DNA of 64,000 nt, taken from NCBI GenBank assembly GCA_025355105.1, contig JANYAE010000052.1, positions 270,155 through 334,154 on the forward strand, read 5' to 3'. Source of the DNA: Pseudomonadota bacterium. GTDB lineage: Bacteria; Pseudomonadota; Gammaproteobacteria; Steroidobacterales; Steroidobacteraceae. The notes beneath the pieces were generated by a model that saw only the letters and a list, made by a program, of their open reading frames with translations, was not told the origin of the DNA and ran no database searches. Positions 17,857 to 26,884 of this stretch are shown here, piece by piece; the first letter of the stretch is position 1; the number at the start of each line of letters is the position of its first letter. The position numbers and the translations under genes are program-made.

Positions 17857-18426
17857 ATGACACACCGGTTCACGTGGCTCCGGGCGGCGCTCGCGGCCGT
17901 GATGTTCCTGGGAGGATCCAGCACTATGGCCGACGATGGACCCGCACCCGCACCCGCACCCGCACCCGCACCCGCAGCCGCTGCCGCTGCCGCCCGCTGC
18001 ACCGCGCCGGAATACCGACAGTTCGACTTCTGGGTCGGGCACTGGATCGTGACCGAGGCCGGCCAGCCGGCTGGCCGGAACGAGATCTCGCGGGATCTCA
18101 ACGGTTGCGCACTGTTCGAGTCCTGGACCGCCGTGGACGGCAGCCGTGGTCGCAGCGTCAACTTCTACGATCGCTTGCACCGTCGCTGGCACCAGTCCTG
18201 GGTCGACGACCGCGGCGGCGTCCTCGAGCTCGACGGGACGTGGTCCGGCGCCAGCATGGTGCTCGAGGGCGAGCGCCCGGTCGCGGCCGGCGGCAACGCG
18301 GTGCGACACCGCATTGCCTGGACACCGAATGCCGACGGCACGGTACGCCAGCACTGGCAGGTGCTGAAAAGCGCCGACGCTGCGTGGGAAACGGTGTTCG
18401 ACGGGCTCTACCGACGCGCTCCCTGA
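17857..18426 (+). CDS. Secreted protein with Pro-Ala linker and DUF1579-like domain
   Basis: A 189-residue protein with a signal peptide (residues 1-25), then a low-complexity linker of six Pro-Ala pairs plus poly-Ala. The globular domain begins at CTAPEYRQFDFWVGHWIV, the DFWxGxW motif of DUF1579-like lipocalin-type proteins. It contains GCALFESW and a GRSVNFYD block, as in that family. The ribosome site AGGAG lies six bases before the ATG. Function is unknown; relatives are small periplasmic proteins of unclear role. The linker is encoded by a hexanucleotide tandem repeat (17941-17976), so its length can vary by slippage without changing frame. It is close behind the beta-propeller gene on the same strand. 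Confidence 0.82.
   Translation: MTHRFTWLRAALAAVMFLGGSSTMADDGPAPAPAPAPAPAAAAAAARCTAPEYRQFDFWVGHWIVTEAGQPAGRNEISRDLNGCALFESWTAVDGSRGRSVNFYDRLHRRWHQSWVDDRGGVLELDGTWSGASMVLEGERPVAAGGNAVRHRIAWTPNADGTVRQHWQVLKSADAAWETVFDGLYRRAP
17941..17976 (+). repeat. Hexanucleotide tandem repeat CCCGCA x6
   Basis: Six perfect tandem copies of CCCGCA encoding Pro-Ala pairs, followed at once by Ala codons. It is in frame with the surrounding gene; each unit gained or lost would add or remove one Pro-Ala. Confidence 0.95.
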
Positions 18427-18459
18427 CACGGCGGCCGTGAGCTGAGGTGCCGGTCGGTC

Positions 18460-19248
18460 GTGGCGCGGGCGGTAGCGATCACCGCCGCGCTCAGACACAC
18501 TGCGCGGGTGAAGGGAAAGGCGCCAGACCGGACAACCCGCGCGCCCCGCCACGGCGTCGCGCGGGTCATCTCCAAGATCGGCGTTGCGTCGCGTTCGCAG
18601 GCCGCGGCCTGGGTCCAGGACGGCCGCGTGCGGGTCAACGGCCGTCTGGTGCGCGATCCGGAGTACCCGGTGAGGCGGGGCATCGACCGCATCGACCTGA
18701 ACGGCCAGCCGCTCGAACAGGCCGCGCGAGTGGTGCTGATGCTCAACAAGCCACGCGGCCTCGTGACCACGGTCCGTGATGAGCGTGACCGGGACACCGT
18801 CTATCGCTGCCTCGCAGGCGCACCGCTGCCCTGGCTCGCGCCGGTGGGGCGGCTCGACAAGGCGAGCGAGGGGCTGCTGCTGTTCAGCAACGACCCGGCG
18901 TGGGCGGCGCGGATCACCGATCCTGCCTCAGGTCCCGACAAGACCTACAACGTGCAGGTGGATCACGTGCCGGACGAAGCGCTGCTCGTGAAGCTGCGGT
19001 GCGGCGCGGTCGTGGATGGCGAGCGCCTGACGGTCAAGTCCGCGCGGCTGCTTCGCCTCGGTGAACGTAACGGCTGGCTCGAGCTTGTGCTCGACGAGGG
19101 CCGCAACCGGCACATTCGCCGGCTGCTCGCCCACTTCGAGATCGCGGTGCTGCGTCTCGTGCGGGTCGCGATCGGCGGCCTCGCGCTCGGCGAACTGCCG
19201 AAGGGCGAGTGGCGCACGCTGACCGAGCAGGAAGTGGCGGCGCTGTGA
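18460..19248 (+). CDS. RsuA/RluB/RluE-type rRNA pseudouridine synthase
   Basis: A protein of up to 262 residues: a basic N-terminal tail, an S4 RNA-binding domain (ARVISKIGVASRSQAAAWV through GRVRVNG), and a pseudouridine synthase domain with catalytic Asp in GRLDKASEG. The NKPRG block precedes it and EGRNRHIRR is near the C-terminus. This is the RsuA/RluB/RluE/RluF subfamily that isomerises uridine in rRNA; the exact target position is not assignable. The start is GTG at 18460, or GTG at 18508, which would give a shorter basic tail. Its stop overlaps the next gene's GTG by four bases (GTGA, 19245-19248), implying coupled translation with the methyltransferase. Confidence 0.88.
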   Translation: MARAVAITAALRHTARVKGKAPDRTTRAPRHGVARVISKIGVASRSQAAAWVQDGRVRVNGRLVRDPEYPVRRGIDRIDLNGQPLEQAARVVLMLNKPRGLVTTVRDERDRDTVYRCLAGAPLPWLAPVGRLDKASEGLLLFSNDPAWAARITDPASGPDKTYNVQVDHVPDEALLVKLRCGAVVDGERLTVKSARLLRLGERNGWLELVLDEGRNRHIRRLLAHFEIAVLRLVRVAIGGLALGELPKGEWRTLTEQEVAAL

Positions 19249-20099
19249 GCGGGGCGCCCGGGCCGCTCGTTACCCTCGAGGTCCACGACGCGCTACTCGC
19301 GGCGCGCGCCGCCGGGCGGCCCGTGCTCGAGTGCTCGCTCGACCTGCGGCGATCGCAGGCGACCGTCGCAATCGGGCCGCAGCGCTGGGCCTGGCAGGGG
19401 CGCGAGTTTCCGTACCTCGAGCACTGCAAGCCGCGCACGGTGTACCACTTCGACGGCGTGGCCTTCCAGCCGGTGGCGCGCTTCGCCGGGTCGCTGATCA
19501 AGCTCGTGCCGACCGAGTGGGGGCCGCCGACCTTCGAAATCGACGGCATCAAGATGCTGCCGACGGCGCGCGTGTCACCGTACGCCGACGCCGAGCGCAA
19601 GGTGGGCCTGATCCAGCCGCGCGGCAAGCTCGTGCTCGACACCTGCGGCGGGCTCGGTTACTTCGCCGGCTGCTGCGTGGCGCTTGGCGCCCGGCACGTG
19701 GACTCCTTCGAAAAGAATCCGGACGTGATCTGGCTGCGCGGCCTCAATCCGTGGTCGCCCGACAGCCGCTGGTCGCAGACGCCGCCGGCCGCGCTGCGCC
19801 TGACCGAGGGCGACGTCGCCGGGCGGATTCAGGAGCTTCCCGCAGCGTCGGTGGACGCGATCCTGCACGATCCGCCGCGCTTCGGGATCGCCGGCGAGCT
19901 CTACTCGCAGGCGTTCTACGACGCCCTGGCGCGCGTCCTGCGGCGCCAGGGGATGCTGTTCCACTACACCGGCACGCCGAACAAGCTGACCAGCGGCCGC
20001 GACGTTCCGAACGAGGTCGCGACGCGCCTGCGCCGTGCGGGCTTTCGGACCGAGTTCGACGGCGACGGCGTGCTCGCGGTGAAGGCAGGCGGGCGCTAG
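19245..20099 (+). CDS. SAM-dependent methyltransferase (COG2521-like)
   Basis: A 284-residue class I methyltransferase resembling the predicted methyltransferases of COG2521, first noted in archaea. The N-terminal ~100 residues form a small separate domain. The Rossmann domain carries motif I as DTCGGLGYFAG, an acidic strand-2 end (SFEKNP), and motif IV HDPPRFG, a D-P-P-x motif often seen in enzymes that methylate amino groups on bases or amino acids. The GTG start overlaps the pseudouridine synthase stop by four bases. The coupling suggests, but does not prove, a role in RNA modification. No ribosome site stands out, which fits reinitiation. Confidence 0.82.
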   Translation: MSGAPGPLVTLEVHDALLAARAAGRPVLECSLDLRRSQATVAIGPQRWAWQGREFPYLEHCKPRTVYHFDGVAFQPVARFAGSLIKLVPTEWGPPTFEIDGIKMLPTARVSPYADAERKVGLIQPRGKLVLDTCGGLGYFAGCCVALGARHVDSFEKNPDVIWLRGLNPWSPDSRWSQTPPAALRLTEGDVAGRIQELPAASVDAILHDPPRFGIAGELYSQAFYDALARVLRRQGMLFHYTGTPNKLTSGRDVPNEVATRLRRAGFRTEFDGDGVLAVKAGGR

Positions 20100-20194
20100 C
20101 GGCCGCCGGTGGCTTTCGGTTGCCACCCGTTGCGCGGCGTTCGCCGCTGGCATTCAATACCGTCCCGCGACCGCGGCACACAAGGAAGCACGCG

Positions 20195-22654
20195 TTGAAT
20201 ACCTCCTCCCTGCCCGGGCACGCCCGCGTCATCGTCGTCGGCGGCGGGGTCATCGGCACCTCTGTCGCCTACCACCTCGCGAAGATGGGCTGGAAGGACA
20301 TCGTGCTGCTGGAAAGGGACCGGATCACCTCGGGCACGACCTGGCATGCCGCGGGCCTGATGGTGACCTTCGGCTCGACCTCGGAAACCTCGACCGAGAT
20401 GCGCAAATACACGCGCGACCTCTATGGCCGGCTCGAGGCTGAAACCGGCCAGGCCACTGGCTTCGCGCCGATCGGCTTCATCGAGGTCGCCGCCGACAAG
20501 GACCGGCTCGAGGAATACCGGCGGGTGTCCGCGTTCAACCGCTACTGTGGTGTCGACGTCCACGAACTCTCGCCGCGCGAGGTGCAGGCGCTCTTCCCGC
20601 TTGCCAAAGTGGACGACATCGAGGCCGGCTTCTACGTCAAGGAGGACGGGCGCGTGAACCCGGTGGACGTCACCATGGCGCTCGCCAAGGGGGCACGCCT
20701 GCAAGGCGTGCGGATCTTCGAAGGCGTTCCCGCGCTCGGCGTGCTGCAGCAGCACGGCCGCGTGACCGGTGTCAGGACCGCGCACGCCGACATCCAAGCC
20801 GAGTACGTCGTGAATTGCGCCGGCATGTGGGCCCGTCAGTTCGGCGCGCTGGCAGGCGTCAACGTGCCCAACCAGGCGGCGGAGCACTACTACCTGCTCA
20901 CCGAGGCCATCAAGGGGCTGCCGCCGAACATGCCGGTGCTCGAGGACCCGGGCGCGTATGGCTACTACCGCGAGGAGGGCGGCGGCCTGATGGTCGGACT
21001 GTTCGAGCCGGTGTGCGCGCCGTGGAAGGTGGAGGGCATCCCGGCCGATGCGAGCTTCCTTGAGCTCGCGCCGGACTGGGACCGCATGACGCCGTTCCTC
21101 GACACGGCGATGGCCCGCGTGCCGATCACGACCGAGGTCGGCATCAAGAAATTCTTCTGCGGCCCGGAGAGCTTCACACCGGACCTGCGGCCGATCGTCG
21201 GCGAGGCGCCGGAGCTGCGAAACTACTTCGTCGCCGCCGGCCTCAACTCGGTCGGCATCCTCACCGGCGGCGGCCTCGGTCGCGTCGTCGCGCACTGGAT
21301 CGTCACCGGGTCACCGGACGTCGACGTCACCGGCTTCAACATCGACCGCCTGCACCCCTACCAGGCGAACCCTGAGTACCGGCGCAAGCGCACGGTTGAG
21401 TCGCTCGGGATGGTTTACAGGTGCCACTACCCGACGATGGCGCTCGAGACGGCGCGCGGCGCGCGGGTGACGCCGTACCACGACCGCCTGGCCGCAGCCG
21501 GCGGCTACTTCCGCGACGTCAGCGGCTGGGAGAGCCCCGACTGGTACGGCACGCCCGGCGCGACGCCGGATCCCGGGCCGCTGTCGTGGGGACGGCAGGA
21601 CTGGTTTCCGCGGTGGCAGGCCGAGCATCGTGCCGCGCGCGAGAACGTGGTCGCCATGGACATGTCCTTCATGGGCAAGTTCCTGGTGCAGGGTCGCGAC
21701 GCCGGGCGCTGCCTGAACCGCATCTCGGCCAACGACGTCGACGGCGCCGCAGGCACGATCACCTACACGCAGTGGCTGAACGAAGCTGGCCGCCTGGAGG
21801 CCGACCTGACGGTCACCAAGCTCGGCGAGCAGGAGTTCCTCGTGGTCGTCACGGACACGATGGTTCGCCACGCCGGAACCTGGATGAGGCGTCACCTGCC
21901 GGATGACGCGCATGCCTTCGTCACCGACGTCACCTCCGCCTACGCGCAGCTCAACGTCCAGGGGCCGCGGTCACGCGAGCTGCTGCAGTCGCTGACGAGC
22001 GCGGACCTGTCGAACGCCGCTTTCCCGTTTCGCGCCGCGCGCGAGATTGATATCGGCTTCGCCCGAGTACTCTGCATCCGCATCACCTACGTCGGCGAGC
22101 TCGGCTACGAGCTGCACGTGCCGGCCGAGCAGGCTGCCCACGTCTACGACCGCGTCGTGGCCGCAGGGTGCGCCTTCGGGCTCGCGCACGCCGGCCTCAA
22201 GGCGCTCGGTAGCCTGCGGCTGGAGAAGGGTTACCGCGACTATGGCCACGACATCGACAACACCGACGATCCGTACGAGACCGGGCTCGGCTTCGCGCTC
22301 GACCTCAGGAAGCCTGGTGGCTTCATCGGCAAGGAGGCAGCTCTCGCGCGCAAGGCGCAGGGGCCGCTGCAACGCCGGCTCGTGCAGGTGCTGCTCGAGG
22401 ATCCCGAGCCGCTCATGTACCACGCCGAGGTCGTGCGTCGCGACGGCGCTGCGGTCGGCTACGTGCGCGCCGCCTCCTACGGCCACACGCTCGGCGGGGC
22501 CGTCGGACTCGCGATGATCGAGCCGAAGCGGCCGGTCGACGAGGAGTACCTGCGGGACGGGACGTGGGAGGTGGAGGTCGCCGGCCGGCGGTACCCGGCG
22601 GTCGTCTCGGCGCGACCGCTGTACGACCCGGCGATGACGCGTATCAAGGCCTAG
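20195..22654 (+). CDS. Dimethylglycine/sarcosine dehydrogenase-like flavoprotein with folate-binding GcvT domain
   Basis: An 819-residue flavoprotein. Residues ~11-380 are a DAO-type FAD domain (GxGxxG in VVGGGVIGTS) with TTWHAAG, whose His is the usual covalent FAD anchor. An FAO_M linker domain follows, then the GCV_T folate-binding domain and its C-terminal beta-barrel (LEKGYRDYGHDIDNTDDPYETGLGF). This is the layout of dimethylglycine and sarcosine dehydrogenases, which demethylate N-methyl amino acids and hand the one-carbon unit to tetrahydrofolate. The start is an unusual TTG at 20195, supported by a strong AAGGAAG (20182-20188) six bases before it; no ATG is available near the Rossmann motif. 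The exact substrate is unknown. No betaine or sarcosine oxidase genes are adjacent. Confidence 0.9.
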   Translation: MNTSSLPGHARVIVVGGGVIGTSVAYHLAKMGWKDIVLLERDRITSGTTWHAAGLMVTFGSTSETSTEMRKYTRDLYGRLEAETGQATGFAPIGFIEVAADKDRLEEYRRVSAFNRYCGVDVHELSPREVQALFPLAKVDDIEAGFYVKEDGRVNPVDVTMALAKGARLQGVRIFEGVPALGVLQQHGRVTGVRTAHADIQAEYVVNCAGMWARQFGALAGVNVPNQAAEHYYLLTEAIKGLPPNMPVLEDPGAYGYYREEGGGLMVGLFEPVCAPWKVEGIPADASFLELAPDWDRMTPFLDTAMARVPITTEVGIKKFFCGPESFTPDLRPIVGEAPELRNYFVAAGLNSVGILTGGGLGRVVAHWIVTGSPDVDVTGFNIDRLHPYQANPEYRRKRTVESLGMVYRCHYPTMALETARGARVTPYHDRLAAAGGYFRDVSGWESPDWYGTPGATPDPGPLSWGRQDWFPRWQAEHRAARENVVAMDMSFMGKFLVQGRDAGRCLNRISANDVDGAAGTITYTQWLNEAGRLEADLTVTKLGEQEFLVVVTDTMVRHAGTWMRRHLPDDAHAFVTDVTSAYAQLNVQGPRSRELLQSLTSADLSNAAFPFRAAREIDIGFARVLCIRITYVGELGYELHVPAEQAAHVYDRVVAAGCAFGLAHAGLKALGSLRLEKGYRDYGHDIDNTDDPYETGLGFALDLRKPGGFIGKEAALARKAQGPLQRRLVQVLLEDPEPLMYHAEVVRRDGAAVGYVRAASYGHTLGGAVGLAMIEPKRPVDEEYLRDGTWEVEVAGRRYPAVVSARPLYDPAMTRIKA

Positions 22655-22688
22655 CGCGGACTCGGCACCGGCGGCGCAGGCGGCCTGA

Positions 22689-24236
22689 TCAACGGCTGCG
22701 CGGCGGCGCCATCGGTCCGAGCACGCGCTCGAGGCCGAGGCCGAGCGCCAGCAGCGCTCTGTCGCTCGTCGCCGGCGCGTCGAACTCGAGCGCGACCGGC
22801 AGGCCGTCGTCGGCGATGCCGGCTGGCAGCACCAGGCCGGGTAGACCCGCCGTGCTGCCGGGGGCGATGTTGCGGCTCATCGCGACGTCGAACGGCACGG
22901 ACTGACCGCGGATCCGCAGTTCGCCTTCGTCGCCGATGCGTCGCGCCGTCACCATCGTCGCCGGGAACACCATCGCCGCCGCCCCGGTGCGCGCGAAATA
23001 GTCACGGTAGACCTGACGGAGCTTCGGCAGGTGAATGTCGACGGCGGCCCGGTAGGTCTCCTCCGACACGAAGCCCGGCCCACCCGGCAGGACGTCGCGC
23101 ACGATCAGCGCGCGAATGTCCGGGCTCGCCTGCGCAACGACGTCCTCGAAGCGGACGCCAGCAGCGTAGCGCTCGAGGTACTTGGGCAGTTCGACGCGGA
23201 CGTCGTGGTTCTGCACCTGGTCGGTGATCAGGTCGATCAGCTGCTCGAGGTCGGGAACCTCGGCTTCGATGATCTCGGCACCCGCGGCGCGCAGTTTCGC
23301 GAGCGCGGCCTCCGTGACGCGTTCGATCTCGGTATCGAGGCCACCGTAAAAGTAACCGCGGGCGAGCGCGAGCCGCACGCCCCGGAGCGGCAGAATCGCG
23401 AGCGGCCGATGATCGCCCGTCGCGACGGCGTCGAAGAGCGCGAGGTCGGCGACCACGCGTGCGTGCGGGCCGGCCTGGTCGAACAGCGAGCTGATGGGCG
23501 CGGCGCCTTCGGTCGAGTAGCGGCCGGTAGTGGGGCGGAAGCCCGCGAGTCCGCACAGCGCCGCCGGGACACGGATTGAGCCTTCGGTATCCTCGGCCAC
23601 CCCGAGCGGCGCCATACGCGAGGCCACGGCGGCGGCGGTGCCGCCGCTGCTGCCACCGGGGATGCGCGTCGGGTCGTAGGGATTGTGAACCGGGCCGAAG
23701 GCGTGGTTGTTACTGGTCCAGCCATAGGACAGTTCGTGCAGGTTCGTCTTGCCGAGCACGATCGCGCCCGCGCCAACGAGCGTCGCGACCAGCGGTGCGT
23801 CCTCCGCAGGACGGAAGTGGCGCAGCGCCGGTGTGCCCGCGCTCGTCGGGTACTCCCGCGTGTTGAGACTGTCCTTGACCGGGATCGGCAGCCCGTGCAG
23901 CGCGCCGAGCGCAGCACCCTTGGCGCGGTGGCGATCCGCCGCCCGTGCCTGCTCGAGCACACGCTCGGGCTCGAGCGTGATGAACGCATTCAGGGACTTC
24001 AGCTCGGCGCATCGCGCCAGCAGGGCCTGGGCGTAGCGCTCGGCGGACAGCTCGCCGCCTGCCATCTGTTTCACGGCCTCGACGGCGGAGAGTTCGAGCA
24101 ACGCCGCGCTCCTGTTGGGCATCGCGGTCAGCGGCGCGAGTCCCGTCCGGTCACCCTCGGCAGCCTGCGTCGCGAGCGCGATCCCCGATGCGCCGAGCAG
24201 AAAGCCGCGACGCGTCAGCTTGTCAGACTCCGCCAT
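22689..24236 (-). CDS. Tat-exported amidase (amidase signature family)
   Basis: A 515-residue amidase with a twin-arginine signal (LTRRGFLLGASGIAL). The catalytic triad elements are in order: Lys in PIPVKDSLN, cis-Ser in GGSSGGTAAAVA, and nucleophilic Ser in DTEGSIRVPA. The last motif has Glu for the usual first Gly. The protein would hydrolyse an amide, probably outside the cytoplasm; the substrate is unknown. The ribosome site GGAGG lies eight bases before the ATG at 24236. A longer reading upstream has no family resemblance. It converges with the dehydrogenase gene. Confidence 0.9.
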   Translation of the reverse strand: MAESDKLTRRGFLLGASGIALATQAAEGDRTGLAPLTAMPNRSAALLELSAVEAVKQMAGGELSAERYAQALLARCAELKSLNAFITLEPERVLEQARAADRHRAKGAALGALHGLPIPVKDSLNTREYPTSAGTPALRHFRPAEDAPLVATLVGAGAIVLGKTNLHELSYGWTSNNHAFGPVHNPYDPTRIPGGSSGGTAAAVASRMAPLGVAEDTEGSIRVPAALCGLAGFRPTTGRYSTEGAAPISSLFDQAGPHARVVADLALFDAVATGDHRPLAILPLRGVRLALARGYFYGGLDTEIERVTEAALAKLRAAGAEIIEAEVPDLEQLIDLITDQVQNHDVRVELPKYLERYAAGVRFEDVVAQASPDIRALIVRDVLPGGPGFVSEETYRAAVDIHLPKLRQVYRDYFARTGAAAMVFPATMVTARRIGDEGELRIRGQSVPFDVAMSRNIAPGSTAGLPGLVLPAGIADDGLPVALEFDAPATSDRALLALGLGLERVLGPMAPPRSR

Positions 24237-24770
24237 GGCCGGGACCTCCGCGACGTGCCGCGCCTGCGCCGGGCGCCGTTCTCGTGAAGCGACGTCAGCC
24301 CTCGAAAGGCGACCGGCGGACCCGATGCCTCGATCGGCATCCGCAGCGGGCGTGCCGTCGGCCAAGAGTATGCGGGGACCCGCGGCGGGGTGCAAAACGG
24401 CGCCAGTGCCTTAGTCATCCTAAAGGCGCTCCGCCGGCTGACGCGGAGGCCTCCGGCCGGGAACTCGTCGATCAGCGGCTCGAGATTGGCCAGCGCGATC
24501 AACGCGCGGATGCAGCTGTCGTCGACGAGGAGATCGAGCCCGTAGACCTGGCGCGCCGCGACGTCGCGAGGCTGCTTCCCCGCGGCGCTGTCGGTCCCGA
24601 GCGCACACCGACCCAGCCGATCGCAGTCGATTGGCGGACTCCTCAACCTGTGCACTCCGCCAGACGACACGCCGACGCCGGCGTGGATCCGCATTGGCAA
24701 CATTCAGGCGCCGAATTCGCAATAATGCGCTCGCGCCGGGCCGCGGCGCGATTGAGAAGGGGCGCGCGAC
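24237..24770. other. 534-base intergenic region between amidase and acuI
   Basis: The divergent upstream region of the Tat amidase (minus) and acuI (plus). A minus-strand open frame (24215-24703) contains the helical-looking segment GLDLLVDDSCIRALIALANL, but it runs into the amidase start and matches no family I know. I would not call it a gene; it might be a decayed fragment. An AATAAT about 50 bases before acuI is a possible -10 box without a well-spaced -35. Confidence 0.5.
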
Positions 24771-25757
24771 ATGTTCAGGGCACTGGTGTTGGACGAGGCA
24801 GGCGGAGTCGTTACACCCTCGATCCGGGAACTTGACGAGTCGGCGCTGCCCGCCGGCAACGTGACGGTGGCCATCGAGTTCACGACCGTGAACTACAAGG
24901 ACGGCCTCGTCGTCAACGGCGGAGGGGGTCTGGTCAAGCGCTGGCCGCACGTACCGGGGATCGACTTCGCCGGCACGGTCGTGGCGAGCGCGCACCCGGA
25001 CTACCGGCCCGGTGACCGCGTCGTGCTGACGGGGTGGCGGGTCGGTGAGCTGCAGTGGGGCGGCTGTGCGCAGAAGGCCAGGGTCGATGGTGACTGGCTT
25101 GTGCCGCTGCCGGCCGGGCTCACGACGCGGCAGGCGATGGCGGTCGGCACGGCCGGGTTCACGGCGATGCTCGCGGTCATGGCACTCGAGGAGCGCGGCC
25201 TCACGCCGGCGGCAGGCGAAGTGCTGGTCACGGGCGCGGCCGGTGGCGTGGGTTCGGTTGCTACGGCGCTCCTCGCGCAGCGGGGCTACACCGTCGTGGC
25301 CTCGACCGGCCGGGTCGACGCGCACGACTACCTGAAGGGCCTCGGTGCGGCCACCCTCGTCGACCGTGCGCCATTCGCGGACCCCGCCAAGCGGCCGCTG
25401 GAGGGCGAGCGCTGGGCCGGCTGCGTCGATTCTGTCGGCGGCAACACGCTCGCGCGAGTGCTCGCCCAGATGAGCTATGGCGGCTCGGTAGCCGCGGTCG
25501 GGCTGGCCGGTGGCGCCAAGCTCGAGCACACGGTGCTGCCCTTCATCCTGCGCGGCGTGAACCTGCTCGGCATCGACTCCGTCATGTGTCCGAAAGGACG
25601 CCGCAGCGCAGCCTGGGCCCGCCTGCGCGCCGATCTGCCGGTCGCCAAGCTGGACGCGATGACCGTCGCGGCGCGCCTGGCCGACGTGCCGCGGCTGGCG
25701 AGCGAGATCGTCAAAGGTCAGGTGCGCGGCCGGGTCGTCGTCGACGTCAACGCCTGA
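24771..25757 (+). CDS. acuI: Acrylyl-CoA reductase (NADPH) / YhdH-type MDR oxidoreductase
   Basis: A 328-residue zinc-free medium-chain dehydrogenase of the YhdH/AcuI branch. Diagnostic segments are TTVNYKDGLVVNG and PGIDFAGTVVAS near the N-terminus, GTAGFTAMLAVMALE, the NADPH-binding VTGAAGGVGSVA, and the C-terminal GVNLLGIDSVMCP block. AcuI reduces acryloyl-CoA to propionyl-CoA, protecting the cell from a toxic intermediate of dimethylsulfoniopropionate or 3-hydroxypropionate metabolism. Assignment to this subfamily is firm; the physiological substrate is inferred. The ATG has AAGGGG six bases upstream. Confidence 0.9.
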   Translation: MFRALVLDEAGGVVTPSIRELDESALPAGNVTVAIEFTTVNYKDGLVVNGGGGLVKRWPHVPGIDFAGTVVASAHPDYRPGDRVVLTGWRVGELQWGGCAQKARVDGDWLVPLPAGLTTRQAMAVGTAGFTAMLAVMALEERGLTPAAGEVLVTGAAGGVGSVATALLAQRGYTVVASTGRVDAHDYLKGLGAATLVDRAPFADPAKRPLEGERWAGCVDSVGGNTLARVLAQMSYGGSVAAVGLAGGAKLEHTVLPFILRGVNLLGIDSVMCPKGRRSAAWARLRADLPVAKLDAMTVAARLADVPRLASEIVKGQVRGRVVVDVNA

Positions 25758-25887
25758 GCGCGACCCGCAACCGGCCATCAGCAGGATCGTGCCGCCGGCT
25801 GCGGCCGAGTTGCCTCCCGTCACGAGTGCGATCCATCGCTCGTGCTTCGCGCGTCCTCAAGGCGTGCGTTCGTCGTGTCGTCGCGAA

Positions 25888-26655
25888 CTACAAGCGGGCG
25901 CCGAGCAGCGCGAACATCGCGCCCTCGGGATCCGCGGCCTGCACAATCCAGGCGCCGCCGGGAACCTGACGCGCGCCGTTCAGGATCTGCCCGCCTGCCG
26001 CAAGCACGCGCGCCGCCGCGGCGTCGATGTCGCCGATGTTGAAATAGATCAGCCAGAAGCAGCCCCGCTGCGCCGCGGGGCTGTTGAACATGCCGCCGGC
26101 CGGCAGACCGGCGATCGTGAACTGCTGGTAGGTGCCGAGCGCGCCCATATCGAAGACGGCTCCCTTGCCCCAGCCGAACAGCGCGCCGTAGAAGGACAGC
26201 GCGTGCGGCGCATCGGTCGTGTGCAGCTCGCGCCAGCCGATGTGGCCGGACGCCATCCGGTCCGCCGCATCCCGCGGCGCGTGCGGCCGGAATAGATAAA
26301 AAAGAGAACCGTCAGGAGCGGCGACGACGGCAAAGCGGCCGACGCCGGGGATGTCCACCGCGGCGCGGTGAACGCTGCCGCCGAGGTTCTCGACCTGTAC
26401 CGCCGCATCGTCGACGTTCTCGACCGCGACGTACGGAATCCAGCACGGCTTGAGGCCGCCGCGTGCCGCTTCCGCCGGCAACGGCATCAGGCCGCCGACC
26501 TGGGTCTCCCCGGCCTTCAGCAACGTGTAGGTCATGCCGGCCATCGGCACGTCCTGCATCTGCCAGCCGACGACGGCGCCGTAGAAGGCGCGGGCGACCG
26601 CCGGGTTGCGGGCCATGAGCTCGTACCAGACGAAGCGACCGGGCAGGGTGGGCAT
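25888..26655 (-). CDS. VOC family protein with two glyoxalase/bleomycin-resistance domains
   Basis: A 255-residue protein made of two tandem vicinal-oxygen-chelate domains. The first starts at GRFVWYELMARNPAVARAFYGAVVGW and the second at GHIGWRELHTTDAPHALSFYGALFGW, each with the paired beta-alpha-beta-beta-beta pattern. This architecture matches the CFP32/hydroxylase-like VOC proteins of unknown function. ATG at 26655 is preceded by GGAG six bases away; two upstream alternatives give non-family residues. The metal ligands of glyoxalase I are not all evident, so enzymatic activity is not assumed. Confidence 0.88.
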   Translation of the reverse strand: MPTLPGRFVWYELMARNPAVARAFYGAVVGWQMQDVPMAGMTYTLLKAGETQVGGLMPLPAEAARGGLKPCWIPYVAVENVDDAAVQVENLGGSVHRAAVDIPGVGRFAVVAAPDGSLFYLFRPHAPRDAADRMASGHIGWRELHTTDAPHALSFYGALFGWGKGAVFDMGALGTYQQFTIAGLPAGGMFNSPAAQRGCFWLIYFNIGDIDAAAARVLAAGGQILNGARQVPGGAWIVQAADPEGAMFALLGARL

Positions 26656-26834
26656 CAGCGTCTCCGTCTGCGGGCCGTGCGACGCCATCGCCGGCGCGCC
26701 AGCGCAGGATGGCACGGAGTCACAGCGCGCGCATCCATGGCCGAGCGCGATTCCCGCCGCGAGGCAGGTCCGCTCCTGCGATCAACAGGCGGGCTATCCG
26801 GGGCGGAGGCCCCGGTTAGTCGCCATCGACGCAA

Positions 26835-26851
26835 GTACGCCATTGACGTAC
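26835..26851. promoter_or_regulatory. Inverted repeat upstream of the NadS-like regulator (putative operator)
   Basis: GTACG-N7-CGTAC, a 5-base perfect inverted repeat whose arms can be extended with one mismatch, lies 34 bases before the regulator's ATG. A TTGACG (26843-26848) inside it could be a -35 box, but no good -10 box follows at normal spacing. The size and location fit an autoregulatory operator for a helix-turn-helix dimer. Confidence 0.45.
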
Positions 26852-26884
26852 GTTAGCCGCAGGCGGGGTACGGAGGCGCCGACC

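Noticed and set aside
24420..25823. A 467-codon minus-strand frame over acuI and the amidase-acuI gap
   Set aside because: Antisense to acuI; the part in the gap has no family resemblance.
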